20,874 bases of DNA from F23-B02 sp946405205. GTDB taxonomy: Bacteria > Bacillota > Clostridia > Oscillospirales > Oscillospiraceae. Below, piece by piece: positions 7,516 through 15,157 of this stretch. Made by a program: the position numbers and the translations under genes. The notes below the pieces were generated by a model. It was not told the DNA's origin. It was given only the letters and a program-made list of their open reading frames with translations, and did not search any database. Positions within the stretch are counted from its first letter, which is position 1, and every line of letters starts with the position of its first letter. The stretch spans positions 1-20,874 of the forward strand of contig CAMJGL010000027.1 of assembly GCA_946405205.1 (NCBI GenBank), given 5' to 3'.

Positions 7516-9072
7516 ATGAGCAAGCCTTTGATCCTCACCTACGATGTGGGTACCCAAAGTACAAGGGCGATCCTTGTGGATAAGGAGGGAAACATCGTTG
7601 ACAAGGAGCAGGTAAAGTACGCGGAGCCGTATTTCAGACGGCGTCCGGGCTGGGCGGAGCAGAAGACCGACTTCTACTTTGAGCATATGTGCACCGCCAG
7701 CAGGGCGCTCATGGCGCGAAACGCCGACAAGGCGGGGGACATTATCGCCTGCGCCGTCACCGTCATAAGGGATACGCTCGTGTTCCTTGATGAGAATTAT
7801 AAGCCCACACGCGATATCATCCACTGGCTCGACGCACGCAAGTGTCTGTACGACGATCCCTTCCCGCTGTGGAAGGAGGCAGCCTTCGAGCTCATCGGCA
7901 TGGGCAAGGGCACAAAGATCGCTTACAGGACTTCAAAGGTCAACTGGGTGCGTCAGAAGCAACCGGAGATATGGAAAAAGACCAAAAAGATCGTCTGCCT
8001 GCCGGCCTATCTGAATTACCGCATGACCGGCCGCCTTGCCGACACGCCGGCGAACACCATAGCCCATATCCCCATGGACTATAAGAAAAAGCGCTGGATG
8101 AAGGAAAACGACCTTACACGCTGCCTGTATGACGTGCCGCAGGAAAAGCTGTATGAGCTCATACCCTCCGGCGAGGTGCTCGGATACATAACAAAGGAGG
8201 CAGCCGAGCTCTCCGGCGCTCCCGAGGGTCTGCCGCTCATCTCGACAGGTGCGGACAAAGCCTGCGAGACGCTGGGACTTTCCGTTGCGAGCCCCGATAA
8301 AGCCTCGATATCCTTCGGAACGAGCTCTACCATAGAGATGTATTCCGAAAAGTATTTTGAACCTCAGACCTTCCTGCCCGCGTACCCGTCTGTTATAAAC
8401 AAGGCGTGGAACCCTGAGATACAGGTGTTCCGCGGCTTCTGGATGCTGAGCTGGTTCATAAAAGAGTTCGGCGATAAGGACAGGGAGGAGGCGGAGCGTC
8501 TGGGCGTCTCCCCCGAGGAGATACTCAACAGAAAGGCCGCCGCGGTCCCTGCGGGCTGTCAGGGGCTCATGCTCCAGCCCTACTGGACGCCGGATGTGCT
8601 CAAGCCCGATTCCTACGGCGCCATCATCGGCTTTTCCGATTACCACACCCGCTATCATATTTACCGCGCCATCATCGAGGGCATCTGCCTTGAGCTGTAT
8701 ATGTCCATGAAGAGCATGGAAAAGCGCGGCGGCATGAATATAAAGGAGATATTCGTGGGCGGCGGCGGCTCTAAAAGCGACCTTGCCTGCAGCATACTTG
8801 CCGATACCTTCGGCCTGCCGGTAAAGCGCATACATACCCATGAGGCCTGCTCGATAGGCGCGGCCATGGTCGCCTTTGTCGCGAAGGGCGAGTTTAAAAG
8901 CTATGACGAAGCCATAAAGAGCATGGTCCACGAGAAGGACGTGTTCACGCCCGACCCCAAAAACCATGAGATCTATATGAATATGTACAACAAGGTCTAC
9001 CGCAAGATCTATAAGAATGTCAGACCCCTGTACGCCACAATGAATAACCTGAAAGAAAGGAATATGCTGTAA
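7516..9072 (+). CDS. FGGY-family carbohydrate/polyol kinase
   Basis: The 518-residue protein has the FGGY kinase layout. TYDVGTQSTRAILVD at the N-terminus is the phosphate-1 motif. HWLDAR (W104) and TGADKAC (D247, the expected catalytic base) follow, then SFGTSSTIEM as phosphate-2 and GGGGSKSDL as the adenosine motif. Compared with glycerol kinase, the substrate-binding Arg seems kept (R85), the following Glu is Asp (D86), and the Trp and catalytic Asp are kept. It may therefore act on glycerol, a short polyol or a related triose-like substrate, but it is not a canonical GlpK. GGAGGG lies seven bases before the ATG. The stop TAA overlaps the next ATG as TAATG, showing coupling with the AGPS-like gene. 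Confidence 0.85.
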   Translation: MSKPLILTYDVGTQSTRAILVDKEGNIVDKEQVKYAEPYFRRRPGWAEQKTDFYFEHMCTASRALMARNADKAGDIIACAVTVIRDTLVFLDENYKPTRDIIHWLDARKCLYDDPFPLWKEAAFELIGMGKGTKIAYRTSKVNWVRQKQPEIWKKTKKIVCLPAYLNYRMTGRLADTPANTIAHIPMDYKKKRWMKENDLTRCLYDVPQEKLYELIPSGEVLGYITKEAAELSGAPEGLPLISTGADKACETLGLSVASPDKASISFGTSSTIEMYSEKYFEPQTFLPAYPSVINKAWNPEIQVFRGFWMLSWFIKEFGDKDREEAERLGVSPEEILNRKAAAVPAGCQGLMLQPYWTPDVLKPDSYGAIIGFSDYHTRYHIYRAIIEGICLELYMSMKSMEKRGGMNIKEIFVGGGGSKSDLACSILADTFGLPVKRIHTHEACSIGAAMVAFVAKGEFKSYDEAIKSMVHEKDVFTPDPKNHEIYMNMYNKVYRKIYKNVRPLYATMNNLKERNML

Positions 9073-10841
9073 TGAGCCATAAGCCGTACAAAGGATTTGA
9101 GCCCAAATGGGTATCCACTCCCGCTCCCAAGGACAGCTACCGCTCCATCTTCCGCTGGGGAGATCCGGAGTTCTTCAAATTCCCCAAGGAATCGCTGTAC
9201 AAGATGATGAAGGAGGTCTTCAAGCTCACAGACGATGACTTCAAGGAATACTCCGACGATATCGGCTTTGACCCCGTCGACCTGTCCGACCATCCCGTGA
9301 AGCTTGCGCAGGAGCATCTTGACGCGCTCAAGGCAATAGTGGGGGAGGAGGGCTTCTCCGTTTCCGACTACGACCGCCTTGCCGTCGCCTACGGCTTCAC
9401 CGCGTATGACATCCTCCGTCTGCGCCATAAGATAATCGACTCCGTGCCCGACGTCGTCCTGTACCCGGACACCACCGAGCAGGTCGAGAAGATCGTTGCA
9501 TATTCCACCGAGCATGACATCCCCCTGTATGTCTACGGCGGCGGCAGCTCTGTCACCCGCGGCGTTGAGCCTGTTAAGGGCGGTATCTCGCTTGATATGC
9601 GCAAGAGATTCAACAAGGTGCTGTCCTTCAACGAGATCGATCAGACCATCACCGTTCAGGCCGGTATGTCCGGCCCCGACCTTGAGAAGACGCTGCAGAA
9701 TGCGCCCAAGCTGTTCGGCGCAAAGCGGCAGTACACCTGCGGCCATTTCCCCCAGAGCTTTGAGTATTCCTCCGTCGGCGGCTGGACGGTCACCCGCGGC
9801 GCCGGTCAGAACAGCACCTATTACGGCTGCATCTCCGATATCGTGCTCAGCCAGAAATACGCCACCCCCATCGGAACGATACAGACCAGCCACTACCCCA
9901 GAGAGGCCTGCGGCCCCGATCTCAACCAGATCATGATGGGCTCCGAGGGCACCTTCGGCGTCCTCACCGAGGTAACGCTGAAGATCTTCCGCTGGATGCC
10001 GGAAAACCGCAAGCGCTTCTCCTACATCTTCAAGACATGGGACGACGCCATGAAGGCCGCCCGCGAGATGATGCAGCATGAGTGCGGCTATTCCTCCGTT
10101 TTCCGTCTGTCCGATCAGGAGGAGACCAGCATGATGCTGCGGCTGTACAATGTCGACGATACGCCGCTGTACCCGCTGCTCGACAAGCTCGGCTATAAGG
10201 ATATGGAGCGCTGCCTCTTCCTCGGCTTCACCGACGGCGAAAAGGGCTACTCAAAGAACGTTGCGAAAAATATCGGAAAGATCGCAAGACAGCACGGCGG
10301 CCTGCCTCTCACCGGCTATGTCACAAAGAGCTGGGAAAAGGGACGCTTCAACGACCCGTATCTGCGCGATACCCTCATGGACTTCGGCATCACGACCGAT
10401 ACCCTTGAGTGCACCGTCAACTGGTCGAACATGGAGCAGGTGCATCTTGACGTCCGCAAGGTCTGCCACGCCCTGCCCAACACCGTTGTAACGACCCATA
10501 TGAGCCATTGCTATCCGCAGGGCGCGAACCTCTATTTCATCTTCCTCACGAAAATGCAGGATGAGAAGGCCTTCAAGGCGTATCACTCGACCATTCTCGA
10601 TGCGATCCAGCGCTCCGGCGCCTCCATCAGCCATCATCACGGCATAGGCAAAATGTTCGCGCCGTGGCTCGAGGGCTATATCGGGGATAAGGAATACGGC
10701 GTGTTCAAGGTGCTGAAGAACTACTTTGACCCCAAGTACAACATGAACCCCGGCGGCACCATCGGACTCGACCTCATGCCCGAGGAAAAGAAGTTCGACC
10801 GCCAGTATACCGACTACGAAGCCCAGCAGAAATTCGATTGA
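9072..10841 (+). CDS. FAD-binding oxidase of the alkyl-dihydroxyacetonephosphate synthase (AGPS) type
   Basis: The 589-residue protein belongs to the vanillyl-alcohol-oxidase FAD fold. PDVVLYPDTTEQVEKIV and YGGGSSVTRG (156-164) form the FAD pyrophosphate region. SFEYSSVGGW and QIMMGSEGTFGVLTE follow. SVFRLSD matches the segment carrying the AGPS active-site Arg. SHCYPQGANLYFIF (478-491) matches the tyrosine segment of AGPS, and SHHHGIGK (H521-H523) matches its catalytic triple histidine. Eukaryotic AGPS exchanges the acyl group of acyl-DHAP for a fatty alcohol to start ether lipids. Its presence in an operon with a GlpA-like dehydrogenase and a kinase points to a DHAP-type substrate. Bacterial members of this fold also include glycolate and lactate oxidases, but these lack the HHH motif as far as I recall. 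It is the last gene, followed by a terminator. Confidence 0.82.
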   Translation: MSHKPYKGFEPKWVSTPAPKDSYRSIFRWGDPEFFKFPKESLYKMMKEVFKLTDDDFKEYSDDIGFDPVDLSDHPVKLAQEHLDALKAIVGEEGFSVSDYDRLAVAYGFTAYDILRLRHKIIDSVPDVVLYPDTTEQVEKIVAYSTEHDIPLYVYGGGSSVTRGVEPVKGGISLDMRKRFNKVLSFNEIDQTITVQAGMSGPDLEKTLQNAPKLFGAKRQYTCGHFPQSFEYSSVGGWTVTRGAGQNSTYYGCISDIVLSQKYATPIGTIQTSHYPREACGPDLNQIMMGSEGTFGVLTEVTLKIFRWMPENRKRFSYIFKTWDDAMKAAREMMQHECGYSSVFRLSDQEETSMMLRLYNVDDTPLYPLLDKLGYKDMERCLFLGFTDGEKGYSKNVAKNIGKIARQHGGLPLTGYVTKSWEKGRFNDPYLRDTLMDFGITTDTLECTVNWSNMEQVHLDVRKVCHALPNTVVTTHMSHCYPQGANLYFIFLTKMQDEKAFKAYHSTILDAIQRSGASISHHHGIGKMFAPWLEGYIGDKEYGVFKVLKNYFDPKYNMNPGGTIGLDLMPEEKKFDRQYTDYEAQQKFD

Positions 10842-10864
10842 TAATTATTTGATAATTATGATGA

Positions 10865-10893
10865 AAAACAGCTCCGTCCGCGGAGCTGTTTTT
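10865..10893 (+). terminator. Rho-independent terminator of the five-gene operon
   Basis: AAAACAGCTCCG (10865-10876) pairs with CGGAGCTGTTTT (10881-10892) around TCCG, followed by a T run (10889-10893). It begins 24 bases after the AGPS-like stop codon and separates this operon from the ATP synthase operon. Confidence 0.9.
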
Positions 10894-10986
10894 CTGCGCA
10901 AAAATCACAAAAATCCAAAAATGCGGGAAAATTACCATATCGTGTCTATTAATTAGGTAAATTTGCATAAAAATCTTGAATAAACC

Positions 10987-11016
10987 TTGCAATCGGCGTT
11001 AATTTGTTGTTAAATA
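10987..11016 (+). promoter_or_regulatory. weak candidate promoter of the ATP synthase operon
   Basis: The AT-rich gap 10894-11065 must hold the atp promoter. The best candidate I can see is TTGCAA (10987-10992) with TTAAAT or TAAATA at 17-18 bases spacing. TTGAAT (10975-10980) with TTAATT is an alternative. Neither -10 is good, so the location is uncertain. Confidence 0.3.
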
Positions 11017-11065
11017 TTAATGTTGTGAATTTTGCTCAATGCATAATGTTTAATGAGGAATACGG

Positions 11066-11389
11066 ATGGAATGGTATATATATGTGCTCTCCGCTGTCGG
11101 GGGTGCAGTGTTCGGACTTGCCGCGGCATATTTAAATATGCGCATCAGCAGGGCAAGTCTCGGAACAGAGAGCTTGGCGGGCATAATGGGCGTTAACATG
11201 CTCAGACTGCTCATTGACGTCATAGCACTTACGGCGATCTACTTCGTGTGCAAAGCCCTGAGTCTGCCTCTGGCTGTGCCGCTTATTGCCGCCGCGCTGG
11301 GGCTATCGGTGGGTGGTATGCTTTTCCTGAAGCAAATGACAAAGAAAATTCAGTCGCAGCGTGACGATGCCGCGAACGGAGGTGAATAA
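11066..11389 (+). CDS. AtpI-like ATP synthase accessory membrane protein
   Basis: The 107-residue protein has three to four hydrophobic segments and a charged C-terminal tail (KKIQSQRDDAANGGE). Its place just before the a-subunit gene matches AtpI or the ATP-synthase-I family, which helps c-ring assembly or Mg2+ supply. Sequence conservation in this family is low, so the call rests on size, topology and position. GAGG lies seven bases before the ATG. Confidence 0.6.
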   Translation: MEWYIYVLSAVGGAVFGLAAAYLNMRISRASLGTESLAGIMGVNMLRLLIDVIALTAIYFVCKALSLPLAVPLIAAALGLSVGGMLFLKQMTKKIQSQRDDAANGGE

Positions 11390-11391
11390 TA

Positions 11392-12048
11392 TTGGCGGAA
11401 TTTTTTGAAAACTTTCTGAAGCCGACCTCGACGATTTACTCAATGTGGATAATAATGGCGGCCATTCTGCTGGTCAGCATACTGGCGACCCGAAATATGA
11501 AGACCATACCCGGGCCGCTGCAGAATATAGCCGAAATGGCGGTGTCTTCGCTGCTGGGATTTTTCGGCGGAGTGCTCGGAGAGAAGAAGGCACGGCAGTA
11601 TTTCCCGCTGCTGGCGACGTTTTTCATACTTATAATCGTATGCAACTACTGCGGACTGATCCCCGGTGCGGGCGAGCTGTTCACGGTGCCGACCTCGGTG
11701 CTGACGGTCACGGCAGCGCTGTCTGTAATATCATTTGTGGTGATACAGTCGTCGGGCATCAAAAAGCACGGGCTGGGCAAGTATCTGCTTACTTTTTTCA
11801 AGCCTGTGGTTTTTCTGTTCCCGATCTTGATACTTGAGCAGTTCATTCGACCGCTGTCCATGGCACTGCGACTTTACGGCAACATATACGGTGAGGAGCT
11901 GGCGGCGGAGACGCTTTTCGAGCTGTTCCCCGTGGGACTTCCCATCGTAATGCATATACTCAGCCTTCTGTTCTGCTTCATTCAGGCAATGGTGTTCACT
12001 ATGCTCCTTGCCGTGTTTATTAATGAAGCCACGGAAGACGAAGAATAA
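11392..12048 (+). CDS. atpB: F0F1 ATP synthase subunit a
   Basis: Subunit a (218 residues) forms the ion half-channels beside the c-ring. The essential arginine lies in RPLSMALRLYGNIYGEE (R160), the helix that faces the c-ring. The hydrophobic segments FPLLATFFILIIVCNYCGLIPG and LPIVMHILSLLFCFIQAMVF are typical. The start codon is TTG at 11392, with GGAGGTGAATAA directly upstream and no better start nearby. It begins just after the atpI-like stop, so the two are coupled. Confidence 0.95.
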   Translation: MAEFFENFLKPTSTIYSMWIIMAAILLVSILATRNMKTIPGPLQNIAEMAVSSLLGFFGGVLGEKKARQYFPLLATFFILIIVCNYCGLIPGAGELFTVPTSVLTVTAALSVISFVVIQSSGIKKHGLGKYLLTFFKPVVFLFPILILEQFIRPLSMALRLYGNIYGEELAAETLFELFPVGLPIVMHILSLLFCFIQAMVFTMLLAVFINEATEDEE

Positions 12049-12079
12049 TTAAGTATACACAATTTAGGAGGAAATAAAA

Positions 12080-12313
12080 ATGACAATAGCACAGGGTCTT
12101 ATTGCAATAGGCGTTGCGCTGGCCATCGGCCTGAGCACCATCGGCGTCGGTATCGGCCAGGGTCTTGCCGCGGCAAAGGCGCTTGAGGGCATGGCGAGAC
12201 AGCCCGAGATGAAGGGTCAGCTTCAGTCCGTTATGATCCTTGCCATGGGCTTTATGGAAGCTCTGGCGATCTACGGCCTGGTCATCGCATTCATGCTTAT
12301 CGCAAAGATATAA
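12080..12313 (+). CDS. atpE: F0F1 ATP synthase subunit c
   Basis: The 77-residue hairpin of two membrane helices forms the rotor ring. GVGIGQGLAAAKALEGMARQ spans the first helix and polar loop (RQP). The ion-binding glutamate is E60 in FMEALAIYGLVIAF. Q27 and Y65 are present, but the positions after Glu are Ala-Leu, not the Ser-Thr of Na+ rings. The pattern closely resembles cyanobacterial and chloroplast c subunits, which carry protons, so H+ coupling is the likelier reading. AGGAGG lies nine bases before the ATG. Confidence 0.96.
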   Translation: MTIAQGLIAIGVALAIGLSTIGVGIGQGLAAAKALEGMARQPEMKGQLQSVMILAMGFMEALAIYGLVIAFMLIAKI

Positions 12314-12347
12314 AAGCCGGAAACGGCTCTGAGAGGAGGATATCTGA

Positions 12348-12842
12348 TTGGTTTTAGACATAGTTGGACTTCAGATCAGTGTACCTGAGTTCATCTGGAC
12401 TATCATCAGCTTCTTCCTGTTTATGTTCCTGTTGAATAAATTCCTGTTTAAGCCCGTTATGACCTTGATGGACGAGCGCAAGGCCCGGGTCGATGCCGGC
12501 CTTGAGGAGGGCAAAAAAGCCCGTGCGGCTCTGGATGAGAACGAGGCGCAGCTTGCTCAGGAGCTTGCGGAGAAGAGCGGCGAGGCCCGCAGAGTTATAA
12601 GCGAGGCCCGCAGCGAAGCCGAAAAAGCCAAAAGCGAGACTTTGGACGCCGCCCACGCTGAGGCAGAGAGACTGCACAAAAGTGTTCGTGAGCGCGTGAA
12701 AGCCGAGGAAGCAGCCGCCGTCAAGGAGCTTGACGGCAGTATGCCCGAGCTGGTCGCCGTCTTGTCCGACAGACTGCTGGGCGGCGAGGTATCAGGCGAG
12801 GCGGCTCTCATAGAAGACTGCATCAGAGAAATAAAGGAATAA
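12348..12842 (+). CDS. atpF: F0F1 ATP synthase subunit b
   Basis: The 164-residue stalk protein has one N-terminal membrane helix (IWTIISFFLFMFLLNKFLF), then KPVMTLMDERKARVDAGLEE and a long charged coiled coil to the C-terminus. The start is TTG at 12348, preceded by GAGGAGG. A second b-like stalk segment is encoded at the start of the next gene, so this enzyme would have two kinds of b chain, as in cyanobacteria and mycobacteria. Confidence 0.93.
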   Translation: MVLDIVGLQISVPEFIWTIISFFLFMFLLNKFLFKPVMTLMDERKARVDAGLEEGKKARAALDENEAQLAQELAEKSGEARRVISEARSEAEKAKSETLDAAHAEAERLHKSVRERVKAEEAAAVKELDGSMPELVAVLSDRLLGGEVSGEAALIEDCIREIKE

Positions 12843-12889
12843 TTCCCCGAGACTGACAGGACTTACAGGAAGGGAGGGATAGTTCTCAG

Positions 12890-15127
12890 GTGGAACTCGT
12901 ATGGAAAATAGTTAACTTTATCATACTGTTCGGCGCACTGTACTTTATCGCCCGGAAGCTGAACCTTTTTGACAAGATGTTCGGCAGCCGCAGACGCGGG
13001 ATAAGCGAGGAGATAGAAAACTCGGAAAAAGCGCAGGCCCAGGCCAAAGCCCTCGGCGACGACATTGAGAAGGCGAAAGCTATCAATGAAGAACGCAAAG
13101 CCGAGCTTATGCGCGGAGCTGCCGAGCAGGCCGAGATAAACAGCGCGGCCATAATAGCCTCCGGCGAGGAAGAAGCAAAAACGCTGATATCAAACGCCGA
13201 GAAAAGCGAAGAGCAGCTCATGGAGGAAATGCGCAGCCGCGTATCCGCAGACGCTGTGCGCCAGGTCGCGGAGATAACCGGACAGGTGCTCCGCCGCGGC
13301 AGCTTTGAAAGCTCCAAGCAGGCGCTGAACGAGAGATTTATCGAACAAATAAAACAACTGGTATCGGCAATGCCGAGTGACATTTTGACTATGAATGAAC
13401 TGAAGAAACTTGACATTTCAATAAAGAGCGCAGAGCCCCTGAGCGAGGAGGAAATGAATAAGCTCACGCAGATAATCTGTGAGACCTTCATCTCCTGCCA
13501 CAACGAGGTCGATTCCGGGCTCATCGGCGGCGTGCGTATGCAGGTCGGAGATACTGTCTATGACGGTACCCTGTCGCATACTCTTGACAGGCTCAGCCGG
13601 GACGTTGAGATAAACACCGGCAAGAGCGATAAGGAGAGACTGTCCATAGCCGAGAGTATCAGGCATCAGCTTGAAAAGGTCAGCGGCGATATCGACGTAT
13701 TCCAGACCGGTGAGGTCGTGACCCTCGGCGACGGTATCTGCCGTGTATCCGGCCTTGCCGACGTCATGGCGGGTGAGATGCTTGAGTTCGAGGGCGGACT
13801 CAAGGGCATGGTACAGGACCTTGAAAAGGATAACGTGGGCGTTGTCCTGCTCGGACCCTTCGGCCACCTTCAGGAGGGCGACAGTGTACGCCGCACCGGA
13901 CGTATAATCGAAGTCCCCGTTGGCGAGAGTATGATAGGACGCGTTGTCGATGCAATGGGCAATCCCATCGACGGTAAGGGCCCCATCAAAAACGAAGGCT
14001 TCAGACCCGTTGAAAGCCCCGCGCCCAGCGTGCTGTCCAGAAAGCCCGTGTCCGTTCCCATGCAGACGGGCCTCAAGGCGATCGACGCGCTCGTGCCCAT
14101 AGGCCGCGGCCAGCGCGAGCTTATCATCGGCGACCGTCAGACCGGCAAGACCGCCATCGCGCTGGACGCTATAATAAACCAGAAGGGGCAGGACGTCATC
14201 TGCATCTATGTCGCCATAGGTCAGAAGGAGTCCACCATCGCGGGAGTCGTTGAAAAGCTGCGCAGCTTCGGCGCAATGGACTATACCATAGTCGTGGCCG
14301 CAAACGCCTCCTCACCCGCGCCTATGCTCTACATCGCACCCTATGCGGGCGCGGCAATGGGCGAATACTTCATGTACAAGGGCAAGGATGTCCTTATAAT
14401 ATACGACGACCTCAGCAAGCAGGCCGCCGCTTACCGCGAGCTTTCCCTGCTGCTCCAGAGACCGCCCGGACGCGAGGCCTACCCCGGCGACGTGTTCTAC
14501 CTGCACTCCAGGCTTCTTGAGCGCGCCGCACGCCTCAGCGATGAAGCCGGCGGCGGCAGCATGACCGCCCTGCCTATCATCGAGACGCAGGCAGGCGATA
14601 TCTCGGCGTACATCCCCACCAATGTTATTTCCATCACCGACGGTCAGATATTCCTTGAAAGCGATCTGTTCCACTCCGGTGTGCGCCCGGCCATCAACGT
14701 GGGCCTGAGCGTATCGCGAGTGGGCGGCGCGGCGCAGATAGGCGCGATGAAGCAGGTCGCGGGACGTCTGCGCGTCGATCTTGCCCAGTACCGCGAGCTT
14801 GCGTCCTTTGCGCAGTTCGGCTCCGACCTCGATAAGTCCACGCGTGACACGCTGCACCGCGGCGCCCGCATGACCGAGATACTTAAACAGAAGCAGTATG
14901 CCCCCATGAACGCCGCCGATCAGGTCATTGAGATCTTTGCGGCCTCCGAGGGCTATACCGATGACCTTGAGCTGGACGATATAGCACGCTTCGGAGAGGA
15001 GCTCGTGGATTATGTAAACCGCAGCTATCCCGAACTCAGGGGAGAAATACTCAGCGGCAAAAAGCTCAGCGCCGAGCAGCAGTCAAAGCTCAGAGCCTGT
15101 ATCGAGAGCTTCAAGAAAACATTCTGA
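12890..15127 (+). CDS. atpA: fused ATP synthase b'-like / delta C-domain / alpha polypeptide
   Basis: One open frame of 745 codons joins three subunits. Residues 1-25 are a membrane helix and 30-160 a charged coiled coil, as in subunit b. Residues 170-240 match the delta C-terminal domain: IKSAEPLSEEEMNKL, then VDSGLIGGVRMQVGD (208-221) and YDGTLSHTLDRL. From about 250 the rest is a full alpha subunit of about 495 residues. It includes the P-loop GDRQTGKTA (414-422), VLIIYDD (501-507) and PAINVGLSVSRVGG (600-613) with the arginine finger R610. I followed the junction codon by codon and it contains no stop. The start is GTG at 12890 after GGGAGGG. No separate delta or alpha gene exists in the operon. 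The delta N-terminal domain, about 105 residues in ordinary delta, is absent. Alpha is needed in three copies and delta in one, so processing, internal initiation or an altered stalk is implied. Confidence 0.93.
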   Translation: MELVWKIVNFIILFGALYFIARKLNLFDKMFGSRRRGISEEIENSEKAQAQAKALGDDIEKAKAINEERKAELMRGAAEQAEINSAAIIASGEEEAKTLISNAEKSEEQLMEEMRSRVSADAVRQVAEITGQVLRRGSFESSKQALNERFIEQIKQLVSAMPSDILTMNELKKLDISIKSAEPLSEEEMNKLTQIICETFISCHNEVDSGLIGGVRMQVGDTVYDGTLSHTLDRLSRDVEINTGKSDKERLSIAESIRHQLEKVSGDIDVFQTGEVVTLGDGICRVSGLADVMAGEMLEFEGGLKGMVQDLEKDNVGVVLLGPFGHLQEGDSVRRTGRIIEVPVGESMIGRVVDAMGNPIDGKGPIKNEGFRPVESPAPSVLSRKPVSVPMQTGLKAIDALVPIGRGQRELIIGDRQTGKTAIALDAIINQKGQDVICIYVAIGQKESTIAGVVEKLRSFGAMDYTIVVAANASSPAPMLYIAPYAGAAMGEYFMYKGKDVLIIYDDLSKQAAAYRELSLLLQRPPGREAYPGDVFYLHSRLLERAARLSDEAGGGSMTALPIIETQAGDISAYIPTNVISITDGQIFLESDLFHSGVRPAINVGLSVSRVGGAAQIGAMKQVAGRLRVDLAQYRELASFAQFGSDLDKSTRDTLHRGARMTEILKQKQYAPMNAADQVIEIFAASEGYTDDLELDDIARFGEELVDYVNRSYPELRGEILSGKKLSAEQQSKLRACIESFKKTF
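13631..13648 (+). promoter_or_regulatory. Shine-Dalgarno-like site at the delta/alpha junction
   Basis: AAGGAG (13631-13636) lies exactly where the alpha-homologous part begins. Nine bases later, in frame, is ATA (13646-13648), one base away from ATG. An in-frame CTG (13640) is only three bases from the AAGGAG. Translation from the ATA would give an alpha starting at AESIRHQLEKV, close to the normal alpha N-terminus. It could be a relic of the former alpha start or a weak working internal start; the sequence alone cannot decide. AAGGAG also encodes Lys-Glu, so chance is possible. Confidence 0.4.
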
Positions 15128-15157
15128 TAATGAAGACAGAGGAAAGGAGGGGCTCAG

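Noticed and set aside
7933..10079. Long open frames on the minus strand opposite the kinase and AGPS-like genes (about 340-360 codons each)
   Set aside because: They are shadows produced by GC-rich third positions. They lie exactly opposite well-conserved genes, lack ribosome sites and show no recognisable domains.
12080..12313. Na+-coupled c subunit
   Set aside because: The Gln and Tyr of the Na+ signature are present, but the Ser-Thr after the essential Glu is replaced by Ala-Leu, as in proton-coupled cyanobacterial rings.
12890..15127. The possibility that the b'-delta-alpha fusion is a sequencing frameshift artefact
   Set aside because: All three parts are in the same frame, and the junction codons read sensibly from delta to alpha. 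A simple indel would not join them this cleanly. A lost stop by base miscall cannot be fully excluded and is listed as a check.
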